From assembly GCA_029959085.1 (NCBI GenBank), contig JARWIR010000018.1:16429001-16493000 (forward strand): 64,000 bases of DNA, given 5' to 3'. Below the pieces are notes generated by a model, which saw only the letters and a program-made list of their open reading frames with translations, searched no databases and had not been told where the DNA came from. Source of the DNA: Nemophila menziesii. Lineage: Eukaryota; Streptophyta; Magnoliopsida; Boraginales; Hydrophyllaceae. Below, piece after piece: positions 50,861 to 62,560 of this stretch. Position 1 is the stretch's first letter, and each line of letters starts with the position of its first letter. Made by a program: the position numbers and the translations under genes.

Positions 50861-51065
50861 CATATGATACTATGTTTTGATTGTTTGTATGATAAGTTTA
50901 TATGTGATTTAGTTTATTGGTAATATTACATGAAACTTGTTAGGTAGTTTCTTTGGGATCATGCTTTACATTCTCTTCTCCCATCCTGATTTGACTTAAT
51001 TAATAGAGACTTCCCCAGTTTTGTTCTTATTTTGTTGACACAAAAAAACTTTGAGTTGGGGGTAT
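50861..51065 (+). mobile_element. Internal region of older retrotransposon, ~205 bp, with polypurine tract
   Basis: The only sequence between the two LTRs of the older element. It ends with ACTTTGAGTTGGGGGTAT (about 51049-51065), a polypurine-tract-like phrase that also precedes the 3' LTR of the nested element. No primer-binding site and no coding sequence are visible, so nearly all the interior is gone. Confidence 0.65.
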
Positions 51066-52106
51066 TGATGTCTCTATTTATGTGATATATTAATCTAGTA
51101 ACGAGACATCATTTCAAGGTTATATTGTGCATACATGAGGTATTATTCCCTATATTTTGATAGTTTCTCGTTCTTTTGTCTAGTTTTGGAAAATTGTCAT
51201 TTTTGGTGCTATTTGTGTGTAATCTATGTGTTAAGTGTGTAACTCTTAGGTATTTGGATGATGTTAGAGACCAAGATGAGGATAAGAAATCAAGAATGGA
51301 AGGTCAAACCCAATCAAGCCGTTAAAGGACCAAAAAACCACTTTTGGAAAACAAGAGTAGTTTTCGGCAAAAATTATTAATCGACTTGTTGGTTTCACCA
51401 CGTGAAATTGATAAATATTATGGAGGGATAATTATTGTTTATATATAGTACTTTAAGTTGGAAGCGGGTAAGAACTAATATTTTGTGATTTGGAGTTGTT
51501 TATATTAAAGTTGCAATTGTCGTGACTCGAACTAGTCCACTCTACCTTGAAAATGTTTTTGGATAGGATTAGGTTACTTAAAATGGGCCCATCACCCATA
51601 AAACGTAATTCAACCTTTAAATATCAGTTATTATCATTATAAAAGGGTCCTTGTTTAGAATTACATCATTAGAAGTCAAGAAAACCGGCTAGAGAAGAGA
51701 GAAAATGCCAGGAGAAGAAGTTGGAGCCTTATTGCTCTACTTCTATACCATTCCATCTTCAATGTTAGGGTAAATTGTATGGGATTCTTGTCTTAAACAT
51801 GATTCTAATATATTTACTAGTTAGTTTTATTTCTTTAATTATTAACTAAATTCCTTATAACTTGATTTTCAAATTGTATGAACCTTAAATGACAATGGAT
51901 TCGTTTTTAATGTTATTTGGGATATTCTAATTTAAATGATATGGTTTTATCATTTTATTGCATATGAATTTTGTTAATTTATGCTTTATATATCCTGATC
52001 AAAATATATATTGACCTTAGTATCTTAAACTGTCATCCTGGCGGGGGGTTTAGGATCATATTTGGTTCGTCTTCGTCCGGAGTGTGTTAGTGATCCTAAC
52101 GGGTGG
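51066..52106 (+). mobile_element. Second LTR of older element, left part
   Basis: Starts TGATGTCTCTATTTATGTGA right after the polypurine tract and runs to GTGATCCTAACGGG, where the younger element is inserted. The LTR continues after that element at 59968 with CTTGCCTAGCCGGAC, in register with the LTR sequence CCTGACGGGC-TTNCCTAACTAG. Internal phrases agree with the other LTRs. Confidence 0.75.
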
Positions 52107-53708
52107 TGGGGGCAAAGGTGTGATAAATAAACAGATAAATAAAGATAATAATAAATGACACACCCTTGACTACCACGAGAAACTCACTGCAAGTATTACA
52201 TATCGTTTGCAAGTTTAGTTGATAAGAAAAGTTCGTTCGCAGGGATTAATCTGTTAGATCTACTTGTATTCAATAAGCGTAGACGAATTTAGATGTTTAG
52301 ATAAAAATAGGATAAGATGAATAATTATCTAACGCGAATAAATAAATAATGTAAATAAATAAATATGAATGTAAGTCAGATAAATTAGGGTTCCTAATAG
52401 GAGTCTATTTTACTAAGTTGTTATTCTAACCTTAAGGTGAACTGAGCATTATATATTAACCGAGATTCTAAATTCTACCTAACCCCCGTCAGGGTTGACT
52501 TAGGAGCAACCTCTCCCACTACCAGGGACTTTGGTAAAGGAACCATACGTAATGATCGGTGGTTAAACCAAACCTTTATGGCTATCTAGTTAGGCAAGCC
52601 CGTCAGGATCACTACCGCACACTAGACGATTATGTGGTGTTGTCAGTAATTGAATCCTCCTTCCGGGTGTTAACTCAATTCCTAAGGATAATCCTAAGAG
52701 TAGCCAAATCTAGGGCTGGAAAAATAAGTCAAAGCACACAATACCAATATACGCCAAGCTCAAATCAATTAAAATAACAAATAGTATTATGAAATTTAAG
52801 GCAAAAATAATAACGCAAATAATTAATAATAAAACTTACAGAATAAAAGCTTAGAAATATGGTGAAGCCACAAATATATAGTTAATTACCCTATATATAG
52901 AGAATGGGAGATGTAGAAGAGGAGTTTGTCACTCTCCTTCATCTTTTGGCGTGTCTTCCTCTACAGGTCAGCTTGCTTCTTAGATGAATAGCTTGATACT
53001 AAGGAAGAATATTAAATTAAGGACTAAGCTAATATTTATAACTTAGAAAGAACAAACAAGGACTAAGCCTATACTTGGCACTGAGCAAGGACATGTTTAC
53101 AAAGGTTAAAGGGTGTATTTATAGGTGTTTAGGAAGCCCTAGGTCGGATTCTTGGAGTAAGAGGAAAGTAATAGGATTTCTAGCCCAACTCAAATTCGTA
53201 ACCCTAAAATATAGAAAAGGTAAGAAACTGTTGTTGTTTTGTATTGGTTGTAACTTCTTCAATATTTCTCCGATTGACGCGTTCTTTATATCGAAACTGA
53301 TTGTCTCGGAAAGCTCTATACTTTAGCTTCATACCATTATTCCAAATTCCCAGCCGATTTTAAATTATGATCACTTTAGTGGTCGTAGCTGCTGAAATTC
53401 ATATTTACTTGGTAACTTTATCATTTCCTATTTTATCTTTATCTCCTTTTATCTCCAATTTCCATCCTTATCTTCTTTCCATTATCTCTTAAAATTTATT
53501 TGGTATCTAATTAATTACAATATATCTATAAAGTTTCACATTAACACATAAATTAAACCAAATATGCTCTAAAAATAATAAATCATCAAATCAAGGAAAG
53601 AAATAAGAAAATAGAAATATATAATTAAAAATCAATTTTTAAATTCCTAAATATTCCTAAAATGATGTCTCTAATCTCGATTAAATCATCAAAAATAGGG
53701 AGACATTA
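52107..53708 (-). repeat. 3' LTR of nested element (1602 bp)
   Basis: On the minus strand it begins TAATGTCTCCCTATTTTTGA (usual TG changed to TA) and ends in CACCTTTGCCCCCA. It is longer than its partner because that one has an internal deletion of about 530 bp. It includes AGGCAAGCCCGTCAGGATC-type phrases shared with the older LTRs. Confidence 0.8.
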
Positions 53709-53731
53709 AGACCCCCAACTCAAAGTTGTAT
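53709..53731 (-). other. Polypurine tract of nested element
   Basis: The minus strand reads ACTTTGAGTTGGGGGTCT directly before the 3' LTR. The same motif occurs before the older element's second LTR. Confidence 0.6.
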
Positions 53732-56535
53732 CGTCCCGATACAATAAAGATAAGAACACATGGAAGTCTCTAAATACACACCTAAGTCACTTAAGCACAA
53801 TGGAAAGAAGATAGCAAAATATATAGAATAGACTCAAAGTAACTACCTAGAAAATTGCTTGTAGTAATATTTACAAACTAAATTACCTGCACACTTGTCA
53901 TATCCACGATCAACACAGCTTAGATTCAAGATTAGATTAGCTTCGCAATGTAAGAATGAGAGGGTCTTTACTCAGTTTACCAAGGAGGCTATAGATTGTT
54001 CATAGAACTTCACTAGTATCTAAAGGTTCACTTAACTACTCTCTAACGGCTCAATCACTTCTAGATTACATAGAAAATAATTAAAATGTCTTTAGGGTTG
54101 TAATGTTGGCATAGGGACGGTATGATAGTATATCTGGATAATTTAGAGTGAGCTTTTGGCTCTCTCCTCACTAGTTAGTAACGAATCGCCCTAAAGCTTG
54201 AGTTACTCTCATAAAACGTTCTCACTCAACCCAATGATTTGATGCAGTAATTAGCATCCTCAATAACCCAATTAAAGTATAAAGATGTTCACATAAAAAT
54301 TCCACTTTGCCGGTCCAAATATATGTTCTTTTCATATCTTTTTTTATTTTGTATAGCTATAAATCTCTTTTTGATGTTGAGATATCACGCTATTTTTTTC
54401 ATATATTTTTTCCTTTTCTTTTTCATGCTTTTCAGCTTTATTCATTTACTCTTACCCCGACAAAAGGTTATAATACAAGATCTTGTGAATCATTATAAAT
54501 AGAGCATAATTAATAAGCTCAAAAATCCCAACCCAATAATAATTCCCGTAATGGTGGTCCCACCACTCCAAACTCAAGCTCTAAAACAACTGTATATGCA
54601 TCGCGATTCGAGTGCAGGTCATATGGAAAAGTCCTATAATCTAAAGGGATATGGCTAATAGAAAGGCTTTAGGCTAGAAGGGTCTGATAAGGATATAATA
54701 TAATATATGGATAGCAAGCTAAAAGGCAACAAGGGGCTTATCAAAGAAATGTCTTAATCACTTTCTAAACTATGCAATTTCGTCATTATCTTACCTTTAG
54801 CATGTTCAGTAAATGGGTTATCAACTAGCTTATATCTCACGTCCTACACACCACTCAAGGCTCCCTGATATCAAACATACTTTTTATCGCATTGCTCACT
54901 AATCTTTTCTTTACTATTAATGTATTTTTTCCTGCAAATACTCAAAGCATACTAAATAAAGCAGTTCATAAACATATTACTTTCTATCATTAACTTACTA
55001 AGCTTATGCTTTCAAGCTATTAAACACACTCTACATCTAATCCTTCTCTCAAAAAATTTAATTTTTCATAAAAACAATAAAACACATAAGAATGGAGATG
55101 GGGGACAGCGAAACCCCACACGCCCAACTCAAAAATGAGGCGTGTCCCTACGACTCAGAAAGACTCAATAAAGAAATTAAAATTTAACAAATATTGCAAG
55201 TATAGAAAGATGGTAGGGAATAAAAAAATATACTCTTCAAGGCTAGTGTCTCACATGATAAATAACCAAGATAGGGTGCAGTGTTTTACATGTATGTAAA
55301 CTTCATGTATTACCAATTTCGCTCCCTATTACATCATCTTATGCTCCATCCCAATCAATCACACTCTAGATATTTCTTACTTATCCAACTTTTTTCTCGA
55401 ATACTCTCTCATATGAAGGTGTTCATCTAGGAATATGTTGTTGTGGCAATAGTTACTAGCGTCCCAGAAGCTTTGCTCATCTTCGGTATAGGGATCTTGA
55501 AATGCAGAGGTTGTGGTGTTCTTGAAAGATGTAACTATTTTGATATTTTATTTCACCACTACATGCTTTCCTCTACTTACTGGACCCGATTTACCTTGTA
55601 GTTTATTCCCGAACAAGTGCCTATTTAAATTGATTTATTCTTGATCTTACCCGATACCTTGCTTTGATACTTCATCTCCCTTAACACTTGATAATATCTC
55701 TGTTCTTTCCATCATCTCTTTTGACCCCCAACTCAAAGGGTTTAAACACTCTTGAACTACCTTTTGTTTATAGATAGATAAGGTGTTATTTGGGTTAGGA
55801 AGGTGTAAGGATGATAATTCTCTATGTGGGTATGATGAACTCTTGCTTAATTGATATGTGTTTAAGGAATTTTGGAAGAAGATTAACAAATTTTTGGTTT
55901 TGATTCATGGATTCTAGGTGTTTTGATATGATTTGGGTTGTTGGATCTTCTTTGTAATGACTGGGGAAGGATTTGGATATGAATTTATGGTGATTGGGTA
56001 GTGTTTTGATGTTTGGTGAAGGTTTGTTGAAGCTTTAATGGAGTTGGGAGAGGTTTGGGGAATAAAGGATAAAAAATTCTTGATATAACTAACCTCTTTC
56101 TTCTTTAAAACCCTAAAAATATTTTTCCCGTGGCGTCGATCGGTATACCGATCATTTCACCGGGTTACCGGTGCGGTATTGTGTTGACACTTGCGTCCAC
56201 GGTTTTTCCCAAGTGCTCTCGGCGAAGAACCTAATTCTGAATACCGTGGCACAGTCTGGTCGCATCGGCTTACCGGTGAAGTCGACCAGCTTACCGGTGA
56301 AATGAGCGGCTTAACGGTTGGAGGGTTATATTTTCTCTGAATTTATTTTCTTTCTCTACTGAACTCGATTTTCTTAGTACATGAACATCAAAAACACTAA
56401 TACTTTTCTCAAATATGCAATAAGAACTGAAAACAACTAGACTAAACTAAGATATAACAACATAAAATACTGTGGGATGTCTCCTAGAGGGCACTTTTTT
56501 TTAACGTCTTTCAAAGTTAGACGAGTTACCTCGAT
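53732..56535 (-). other. Long 3' non-coding region of nested element
   Basis: About 2.8 kb between the integrase tail and the polypurine tract. Athila-type elements carry a long region here, sometimes with an env-like frame. Only short frames exist (for example 55647-55889, minus strand) and none shows a recognisable domain. A GC-richer patch at 56130-56330 has repeated GGTTACCGGT/CTTACCGGTGA phrases. Confidence 0.55.
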
Positions 56536-56640
56536 TATTTCTTTTTATAGCCTCCCCAGCAGTGAGTGAGGTGATTAACACTTACGAACCTGAGCTTGCA
56601 ACCCTCGACAGATTTTATTTCGACCACTCCTGCTGAAATA
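56536..56640 (-). pseudogene. Integrase C-terminal tail of nested element
   Basis: The minus-strand frame AGVVEIKSVEG then VNHLTHCWGG and a stop resembles the end of Athila/Tat integrases (usual form VNGQRLKHYWGG). It lies less than 100 bp from the protease frame, so about 3 kb of pol has been deleted between them. Confidence 0.5.
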
Positions 56641-56699
56641 ATTCGCGTGATGAAGTATGACCCTATCCAAAAATTGGTATGTCTGGGGTTGGGAGATTT

Positions 56700-57617
56700 T
56701 CATGCTACCTCGTCTCCCACCCCAAACTCAATTTCCTTTTCCATGGTGTCTTGGGGGCTTACAGATCCTGGCTTCTTGGTTACAACTCTGATTGGATATA
56801 GTTCTTTTGACTTCTTTTTCTTCTTCTTTCCCGAAACATAGAATGTTTCAGAATCATCTTTAATACTAAGAGTCAGGGTCCCCTCATTCACATTGACTAT
56901 GGTGTCGCTAGTTGCTAGGAATGGATGCCCAAGTATGAATGAGACGTTCTTATCTGCTTTATAGTCAAGAATGATAAAATCCGTAGGAATAACAAGGTTA
57001 TCTACTTGGACAAGCACTCCCTCGATTACACCCCACGGCTTTGCTGTTGATTGATCCTCAAATTGTAAGATTACAGATGTCGGTTTTGCATCACTAATAC
57101 CAATCTTCTTGAATATAATTTTGGGCATGATATTTACACTTGCCCCTAAATCACACATTTCTTTTCCATGATATATACCACCTATTTTTATTGGGACGTT
57201 AAAACCTCCACGATCTTTAAGCTTCGGTGGTAATATTTGCTGAACTTGTTCTGATATCCCTTCATTGAGTGTCGCAGACTTAGATCTTGTGAACCTTTCT
57301 TTATTGGAGAGTGCTTCCATAAAGAATCGATTATAGTCTCGCTTTCCTTCCATAGCTTCGAGTAAAGGGACGTTGATTTTTACTTGTTTTAATGTCTCCA
57401 TACACCTCTCTTGTTGCTCCTTTTGATAAGCGGGTTTTACAGGATAATAGCAATGTAGGGGTGGTCGTCTTACTCTATTGCTCTCTTCAGTTATTAGTAC
57501 ATCAACCACTCTTGGATTCTTACTCTCATCATGTTCAACCTCTTTTTTCCAATTTTCAACAATTATCTCATCTAATTTTATCTTATCTACATTTGACTTG
57601 GTTGGTAGAACCTCCAC
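56700..57617 (-). pseudogene. Athila-type gag C-terminus and protease, 305 codons open
   Basis: Contains the aspartic protease signature DLGAS (residues 156-160) followed by VNIMP, and the flap/hydrophobic motif ILGHPFLAT (228-236). The spacing and the sequence around FEDQS, GVIEGVLVQVDNLV and PTDFIILDY agree with Athila/Tat proteases. The protease normally cleaves Gag-Pol in the virus-like particle. The frame is open but is out of frame with gag upstream (shift near 57600) and followed by the pol deletion, so it is not expected to be made as part of a working polyprotein. Confidence 0.8.
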
Positions 57618-58775
57618 TTTACTCGATGGAGATGAGGTGATTCTTTCATCTTTGCAGCTTGAAGACTAATAATCTTAACCTTGTCCTCAACGTACTGGAT
57701 CTTCTTCATGTTAGAATTTGTACCTTGGGTCAATTGCAAGAGTTTAGTTTGCATGTGTTCAATGACTGTAGTGAGCCGCATCACGTTTTTCTTTAAAAGT
57801 TGATTATGTTGCTTCAGATCTCGATTTTGTTGTTGCAGGCTTTGCACTACTGATGCATCGATCTTTGACTCAAGTCTACTCATATTTTCCCTTGAGAAGT
57901 TGATGCATTGAATTATAGTCTCTTTTAACTCAATGATATCTTCTTGAGGACATGATGGAGCTTGACTTCCATTGTACGCATTGTAGTCTGGTAGATGATA
58001 AGCTTGATTTTCATAGGCTTGTTCTTGCGGGCATAAATGTTAAGGTGGAAATTGGGTGCTTTTCTCAAATGTTAAAGCGAGTTGTTGTATTTGATCTTGC
58101 AAGCTTGAAAACCTCACCTCTGTATCGATATTAGTGATATGAGATTGTGATTGTGGCCATACCACTCTTTGCTTCTTTCGGATCCATAGAAACAAAACTA
58201 CCACGACCTATATCATCTACTCTCAGCCTTGAATCGTTATTGAGTCCTTGATAGAACATGGCTAACTGTAATTCTGGCGTGTATCCATGTAGTGGACATC
58301 TTGCCAACTTCTTCTAAAATCTAGTCCATGCTTCGCCAACACTCTCTCCGGCTTCTTGTAAGAAATTCATAAGCTCCAATTGTTCCTTTACTCACATACT
58401 TGTAGGATAAAATTGATCAAGGAATCTCGCTTGAAGCTTGTCCCAATTTGTTATTAGCTCGGGAGGTTGATCATCTAACCAATCGCTTGCTTTCACAGTC
58501 AAGAAAAATTGAAACATTAAATAATACATCTATTCTTGCGTAACACCTTCAGTAATGTAGGCATCATAGAATTGCATGAATTTCTGAATAGAGCGAACCG
58601 GATCTTGATGTGTAACACCACTATATTTACCATAGCTCGCGAATTGATTAATCAAGTCAAGATCGGGCTTGAATTGAACGGCTTGAATAGTTGGAGGGCG
58701 GATTTCAATGGGTTGCACTCGGAATGGACCAGGAAAACCTAGCTCTAACCGTTGATTAGCAATCTAAAACCTGAA
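57618..58775 (-). pseudogene. Athila-type gag, interrupted
   Basis: Starts around 58775 (GFPGPFRVQPIEIRPP), then FKPDLDLINQFASYGKYSG and DPVRSIQKFMQFYDAY, the Athila counterpart of the retrotransposon gag fold. ASDWLDDQPPELITNWDKL and QARFLDQFYP follow. Stops interrupt near 58529 (TAG), 58395 (TGA) and 58315 (TAG). The C-terminal part, 57587-57883, is a coiled coil rich in Q, L and K (SLQQQNRDLKQHNQLLKK). Gag would form the particle; this one is dead. Confidence 0.7.
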
Positions 58776-58863
58776 AAAGACAAAAACAAAAAAAACGCGT
58801 AAAACTAAAAACAAATAAAAACTTCTACACTAAATAAACACAAATAGACTAACTTAAAGATAA

Positions 58864-58882
58864 ATCCTGGGCAGCGGCGCCA
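58864..58882 (-). other. Primer-binding site of nested element
   Basis: The minus strand reads TGGCGCCGCTGCCCAGGAT, 9 nt after the LTR end. TGGCGCC with this continuation is the tRNA-primed start usual in Athila/Tat elements. Confidence 0.75.
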
Positions 58883-58891
58883 AAAACTCGG

Positions 58892-59138
58892 TGGGGGCAA
58901 AGGTGTGATAAATAAACAGATAAATAAAGATAATAATAAAGGACACGCCCTTGAATACCACGGGAAACTCACTGCAAGTATTAAAATAACAATATAAGTC
59001 AAACTCAAATCAATTAAAATAACAAATAGTATTATGAAATTTAAGACAAAATAATAATCCAAATAATTAATAATAAAACTTACAGCATAAAAGCTTAGAA
59101 ATATGGTGAAGTCACGAATATATAACTAATTACACTAA

Positions 59139-59173
<35 letters not shown>

Positions 59174-59967
59174 TAGAAGTGGAGTTTGTCACTCTCCTTC
59201 TTCTTTTGTCTTGTCTTCCTCTACAGGTCAGCTTGCTTCTTGGAATAATAGCTTGATACTAAGGATAAATATTAAATTAAGGACTAAGCTAATATTTATA
59301 ATTAAGGAAAAAAAGCAAAGACTAAGCCTATACTTGGCACTGAGCAAGGACATGTTTACAAAGGTTAAAGGGTGTATTTATAGGTGTTTAGGAAGCCCTA
59401 GGTCGGATTCTTGGAGTAGGAGGCAAGTAATTGGACTTCTAGCCCAACTCAAATTCATAACCCAAAAATATAGAAAAGGTAAGAAACTGTTGCTATTTTG
59501 TTTTGGCCGTAACTTCTTCAATATTGCTCTGATTGACGTGTTTTTTTATATCGAAACTGATCTTCTCGGAAAGCACTACACTTTAGCTCTAAACCATTCT
59601 TCCAAATTCCCAGCCTATTTTAAGTTATAATCACTTTAGTGGGCGTAGCTGCTGAATTCAGATTTACTTGTCAACTTTATCTTTTCCTAGTTTATCTTTA
59701 TCTCCTTTTATCTCCAATTGTCATCCTTATCTTCTTTCCTTTATCTCTTGGAATTTATTTGGCATCCAATTAATTACCATATATCTTTAAAGATTCACAT
59801 TAACACACAAATTAAACCAAATATGCTCTAAAAATAATAAATCATCAAATCAAGGCAAGAAATAAGAAAATAGCAATATATAATTAAAAATCAATTATTA
59901 ACTTCCTAAATATTTATAAAATGATATCTCCAACCTAGATTAAATCATCACAAATAGGGGGATATCA
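58892..59967 (-). repeat. 5' LTR of nested element (1076 bp)
   Basis: Minus strand begins TGATATCCCCCTATTTGTGA and ends TTTGCCCCCA. Compared with the 3' LTR it lacks about 530 bp at around 58981 (after CTGCAAGTATTA). It has gained a (GA)14 run at 59143-59170. A plus-strand frame at 59211-59630 is a by-product also seen in the other LTR and has no recognisable domain. Confidence 0.8.
59143..59170. repeat. (AG)14 microsatellite in 5' LTR
   Basis: Fourteen AG units; the partner LTR has only TATATATAGAGAATGGGAGA at this place. Confidence 0.95.
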
Positions 59968-60475
59968 GCGGGCTTGCCTAGCCGGACAATCACGTAGGTT
60001 AAGTAATTTGTAACGCCGAGCTTTCGCATAGAATAATCTTACTCGAGAAACTTAGTAATAGTTATGCAGCCTTTAAGCTACCATGGTGGGAGTTAGAATA
60101 CCTATTAATAAAAAAATTACCCAAAATTCACCCTTATACTAGAAACAATCATTATCACGATAGGTAATTACTTTCAACTTGAGCTATACTCTTCTCTCAT
60201 TCTTCATAATTTATTTACTTTCTTTATTAGTCAATTAATTAGTTTTGATTCTTGCATCTTAGTTTTATAAAACCAAACAGATATTTCTATTTTATTTATG
60301 TCTTTTAGTTCTAACAACTTAATCGTCTACACTCTTTAAGAACATGATCTTACTATAATGACTTTAGTCCCTATGGAGAATAATATTATTACTTACTTAT
60401 TCCTTGCAAATGACATGTACACTTGTAGGGAACGATTTCTCAACGTGTTGATTTGTTAGCTAATTTGATCACAAC
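59968..60475 (+). mobile_element. Second LTR of older element, right part
   Basis: Continues the LTR broken at 52106: CTTGCCTAGCCGGAC, AACTTAATCGTCTACA and TTGCAAATGACATGTACACTTG correspond to phrases near the ends of the other LTRs (AACGGTATGTGCACTTGCAGTG). The extreme end is too diverged to fix; about 60475 is an estimate. Confidence 0.6.
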
Positions 60476-60808
60476 TTGGAAGACGCCAATTTTCAAGGGA
60501 AATGAACACTTATATTTGGCTAATTGATGTAAATATTAAATATATTTTTTAATATCAGAGTGAATAAGTAAAATCGGGGTTATTGGGATTCTAGACAACC
60601 AATCAGAATGTGAGAGATACTCTCAACATTTTGTAAGAAAATATCTCCGTCGTAGGAATTCTGAGATCATTCCATCCCTCAATTGACATAACTTAAATTA
60701 TGACTGATATAACTTTCATCACAACACTAATTATTTTGATCATGACTTCAAATCCATAATAACTAGTTTGAGCTGACATAGCACATTCTTTCATAGAAAG
60801 TTTTTTTG
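60476..60808. other. Spacer, nothing recognised
   Basis: AT-rich sequence between the older LTR and the RNase H-like remnant, with no frame or repeat of note. Confidence 0.5.
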
Positions 60809-61344
60809 TCAGATTAGAGAAAAATCAACTTCTACCGTAACTATTACACATTTTACAAAAGAAATTAAAAGAACCCACAAGAGATAGTCATGCCAACTAG
60901 AAGTGTCAATTTTACGCCGATCACATTTAGCAAGCGCATCTTCCGTGCCATTAAAACATTTGTTGGTGTGCGAGATTTTCCAGTAAGGAAATCTTCTTAG
61001 CCAATTTTCCACTTCGACAAGTAATGGTTGGATACGCCAGTGAAGACCTGTCTTTTTATGGATACCTTGAATGAGCTCAAGATTGTCAGAGTAGAACGAT
61101 CTACTCTTAAGGTTTAGACTAACCGCTAATCTCATTTCCAATGGTAAAGCCCAACTTTAACCTTAAATTGGACTTTGAAGAAAACATCTTCCCATGACTT
61201 TATGGGTGATCTCTCCTTTAAAATTAACTGTGATAGACGTAACCCATACTGGTTCCTATTCTTTAACAAAAGAAGCATCATTGAGCCAAATTGAACCTGC
61301 TTCATTAAACAAAATAGGATTATCTTAGGTATCTGTTTTGTCAT
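60809..61344 (-). pseudogene. RNase H-like domain of a LINE, broken
   Basis: Minus-strand residues include WLNDASF near the start, LPLEMRLAVSLNL, FYSDNLELIQGI, then WLRRFPYWKISHTNKCFNGTEDALAK. This is the order of the RVT_3-type RNase H that ends many plant LINE ORFs (catalytic D, E, D positions: DAS, EMRLA, SDNLE, then ADALAK-like). TAG and TAA codons interrupt at about 61245 and 61160. RNase H removes RNA from the copied hybrid; this fragment is non-functional. Confidence 0.6.
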
Positions 61345-61478
61345 TCATAGAAAGTTACACCCTTGTTACTTCCGTATATCATTCATGTGCCAAAGATGAA
61401 GACAACTAGAAAACCAAAAAAACTCTACACCACTAAAATAGTACTATACAAGTATAAATGAAGGAACTATAAAATCAT

Positions 61479-61825
61479 CTATCTCAAATTTTCCTCGTTA
61501 GAATCTAATTCACCTTCATCACCGTCACTCTTGAGTGACCATTCTTGCACTTCTTTTTGGATGAACATCTCAAGACTCTTGATCAATAGTTTCTCAGATG
61601 TCCAATTGTATTCATATTTGTAAGATAAAATTTGAAAAAGTATAGTAAGGCCCTAGAAAATGTCTCTTCATTAGAAGATAAGTATCATACTTAGCAACAC
61701 AGCGAAACCATTAATTAATTTCACCTTTTATTGAGAAACATCTGCTTCCTCTTCTATTTATTACTGATTGTATGCCTCATTTACCAACTAACATCGAATA
61801 CAAATAGCTCACGACCACTGAAACA
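61479..61825 (-). pseudogene. Coding-like remnant of uncertain gene
   Basis: The minus-strand frame 61479-61622 reads YKYEYNWTSEKLLIKS, then EMFIQKEVQEW and an acidic tail ELDSNEENLR with a stop. Upstream, FSGRELFVFDVSW is readable at about 61785-61825 and SNEETFSRALLYFFKF at about 61640-61690 in other frames, so frameshifts or introns separate them. GRELFVFD followed by acidic sequence recalls the C-terminal part of plant DFRP/ZC3H15-type CCCH proteins, but this is weak. Composition suggests a decayed host exon rather than chance. Confidence 0.3.
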
Positions 61826-62560
61826 AGTCGGAAACAATTATACAAACAGTTAGTGGACAATTGAAAGAACAATATAATAATATTTTTTGTTTCTAATGGA
61901 ACAATACAAAACTATTGGAAGTAAACAAATACTACTTAAAATGATCTTCAACAAATCTTACTGAAGTAACTGGTAATTGAATATCAAAAACTTGTGGTCT
62001 TTAGTATTCAATTTCTTTTAATCGAATACATATAATTTCAAAATTAAACAATATATCTTTGAGACTATAGTATTATTTTGTAAAAGGTTTGATTTTTTAC
62101 CTTGGTAATTTCAAACATTCATAGAGTGCAACATCCTTCACACATCAAAGTCCACCACATGAAGAGAGTGTTGAGCAGAGTGGTGGTGAGATGGTGATCA
62201 TGAATGGTGAGTATTAGATATGGGATGGAGCTGACAGGCTGCCAGTGATATGATGGTGGCAGATCGTCTAAGAAAAAATGGAGAAGATATGATCAGAGAT
62301 GGTGACTTTGGGCTAGACGGCGGACTTGGCTCGATGGGTAAGGTTGTGAACTGGTCGCGAGGTGTTGAACAGAGAGATCAAATCGTGAATGGTGTAGAGA
62401 GATCAGATCGTGAATGGTGTGGATGGTTTTGGGAACAAGGAGGTTAAGGATGGAGAGCGGCTGGTGAATCGTGAGGAAGATGAGGTTGATGTTTTTATTT
62501 TTAAAAATAAAATATATACAAAAGGAATCGACTGAAATACCTCTAGCCACAAATGAAAAA
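61826..62560. other. Region without clear features
   Basis: AT-rich to about 62150, then a G-rich plus-strand stretch (GGTGGTGAGATGGTGATCAT, repeated GAGAGATCAGATCGTGAATGG near 62370 and 62400). Open frames on both strands here follow the local composition and no domain is recognised. Confidence 0.45.

Larger units (their letters stand above)
52107..59967 (-). mobile_element. Athila-type Ty3/gypsy retrotransposon, nested, internally deleted
   Basis: Two LTRs in minus orientation flank about 5.2 kb: 5' LTR at 58892-59967 and 3' LTR at 52107-53708. A primer-binding site follows the 5' LTR and a polypurine tract precedes the 3' LTR. Gag and protease remnants are present. Reverse transcriptase, RNase H and most of integrase are missing. 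It interrupts an older LTR of the same family; possible 4-5 bp target duplication is ACGGG on the left and GCGGG on the right. The assignment to the Athila/Tat lineage rests on gag, protease and the TGGCGCC primer-binding site. Confidence 0.85.

Noticed and set aside
59211..59630. 139-codon frame in the 5' LTR (related to 53075-53326 in the 3' LTR)
   Set aside because: Conserved only because the LTRs are copies; no domain, and the frame length differs between the two LTRs.
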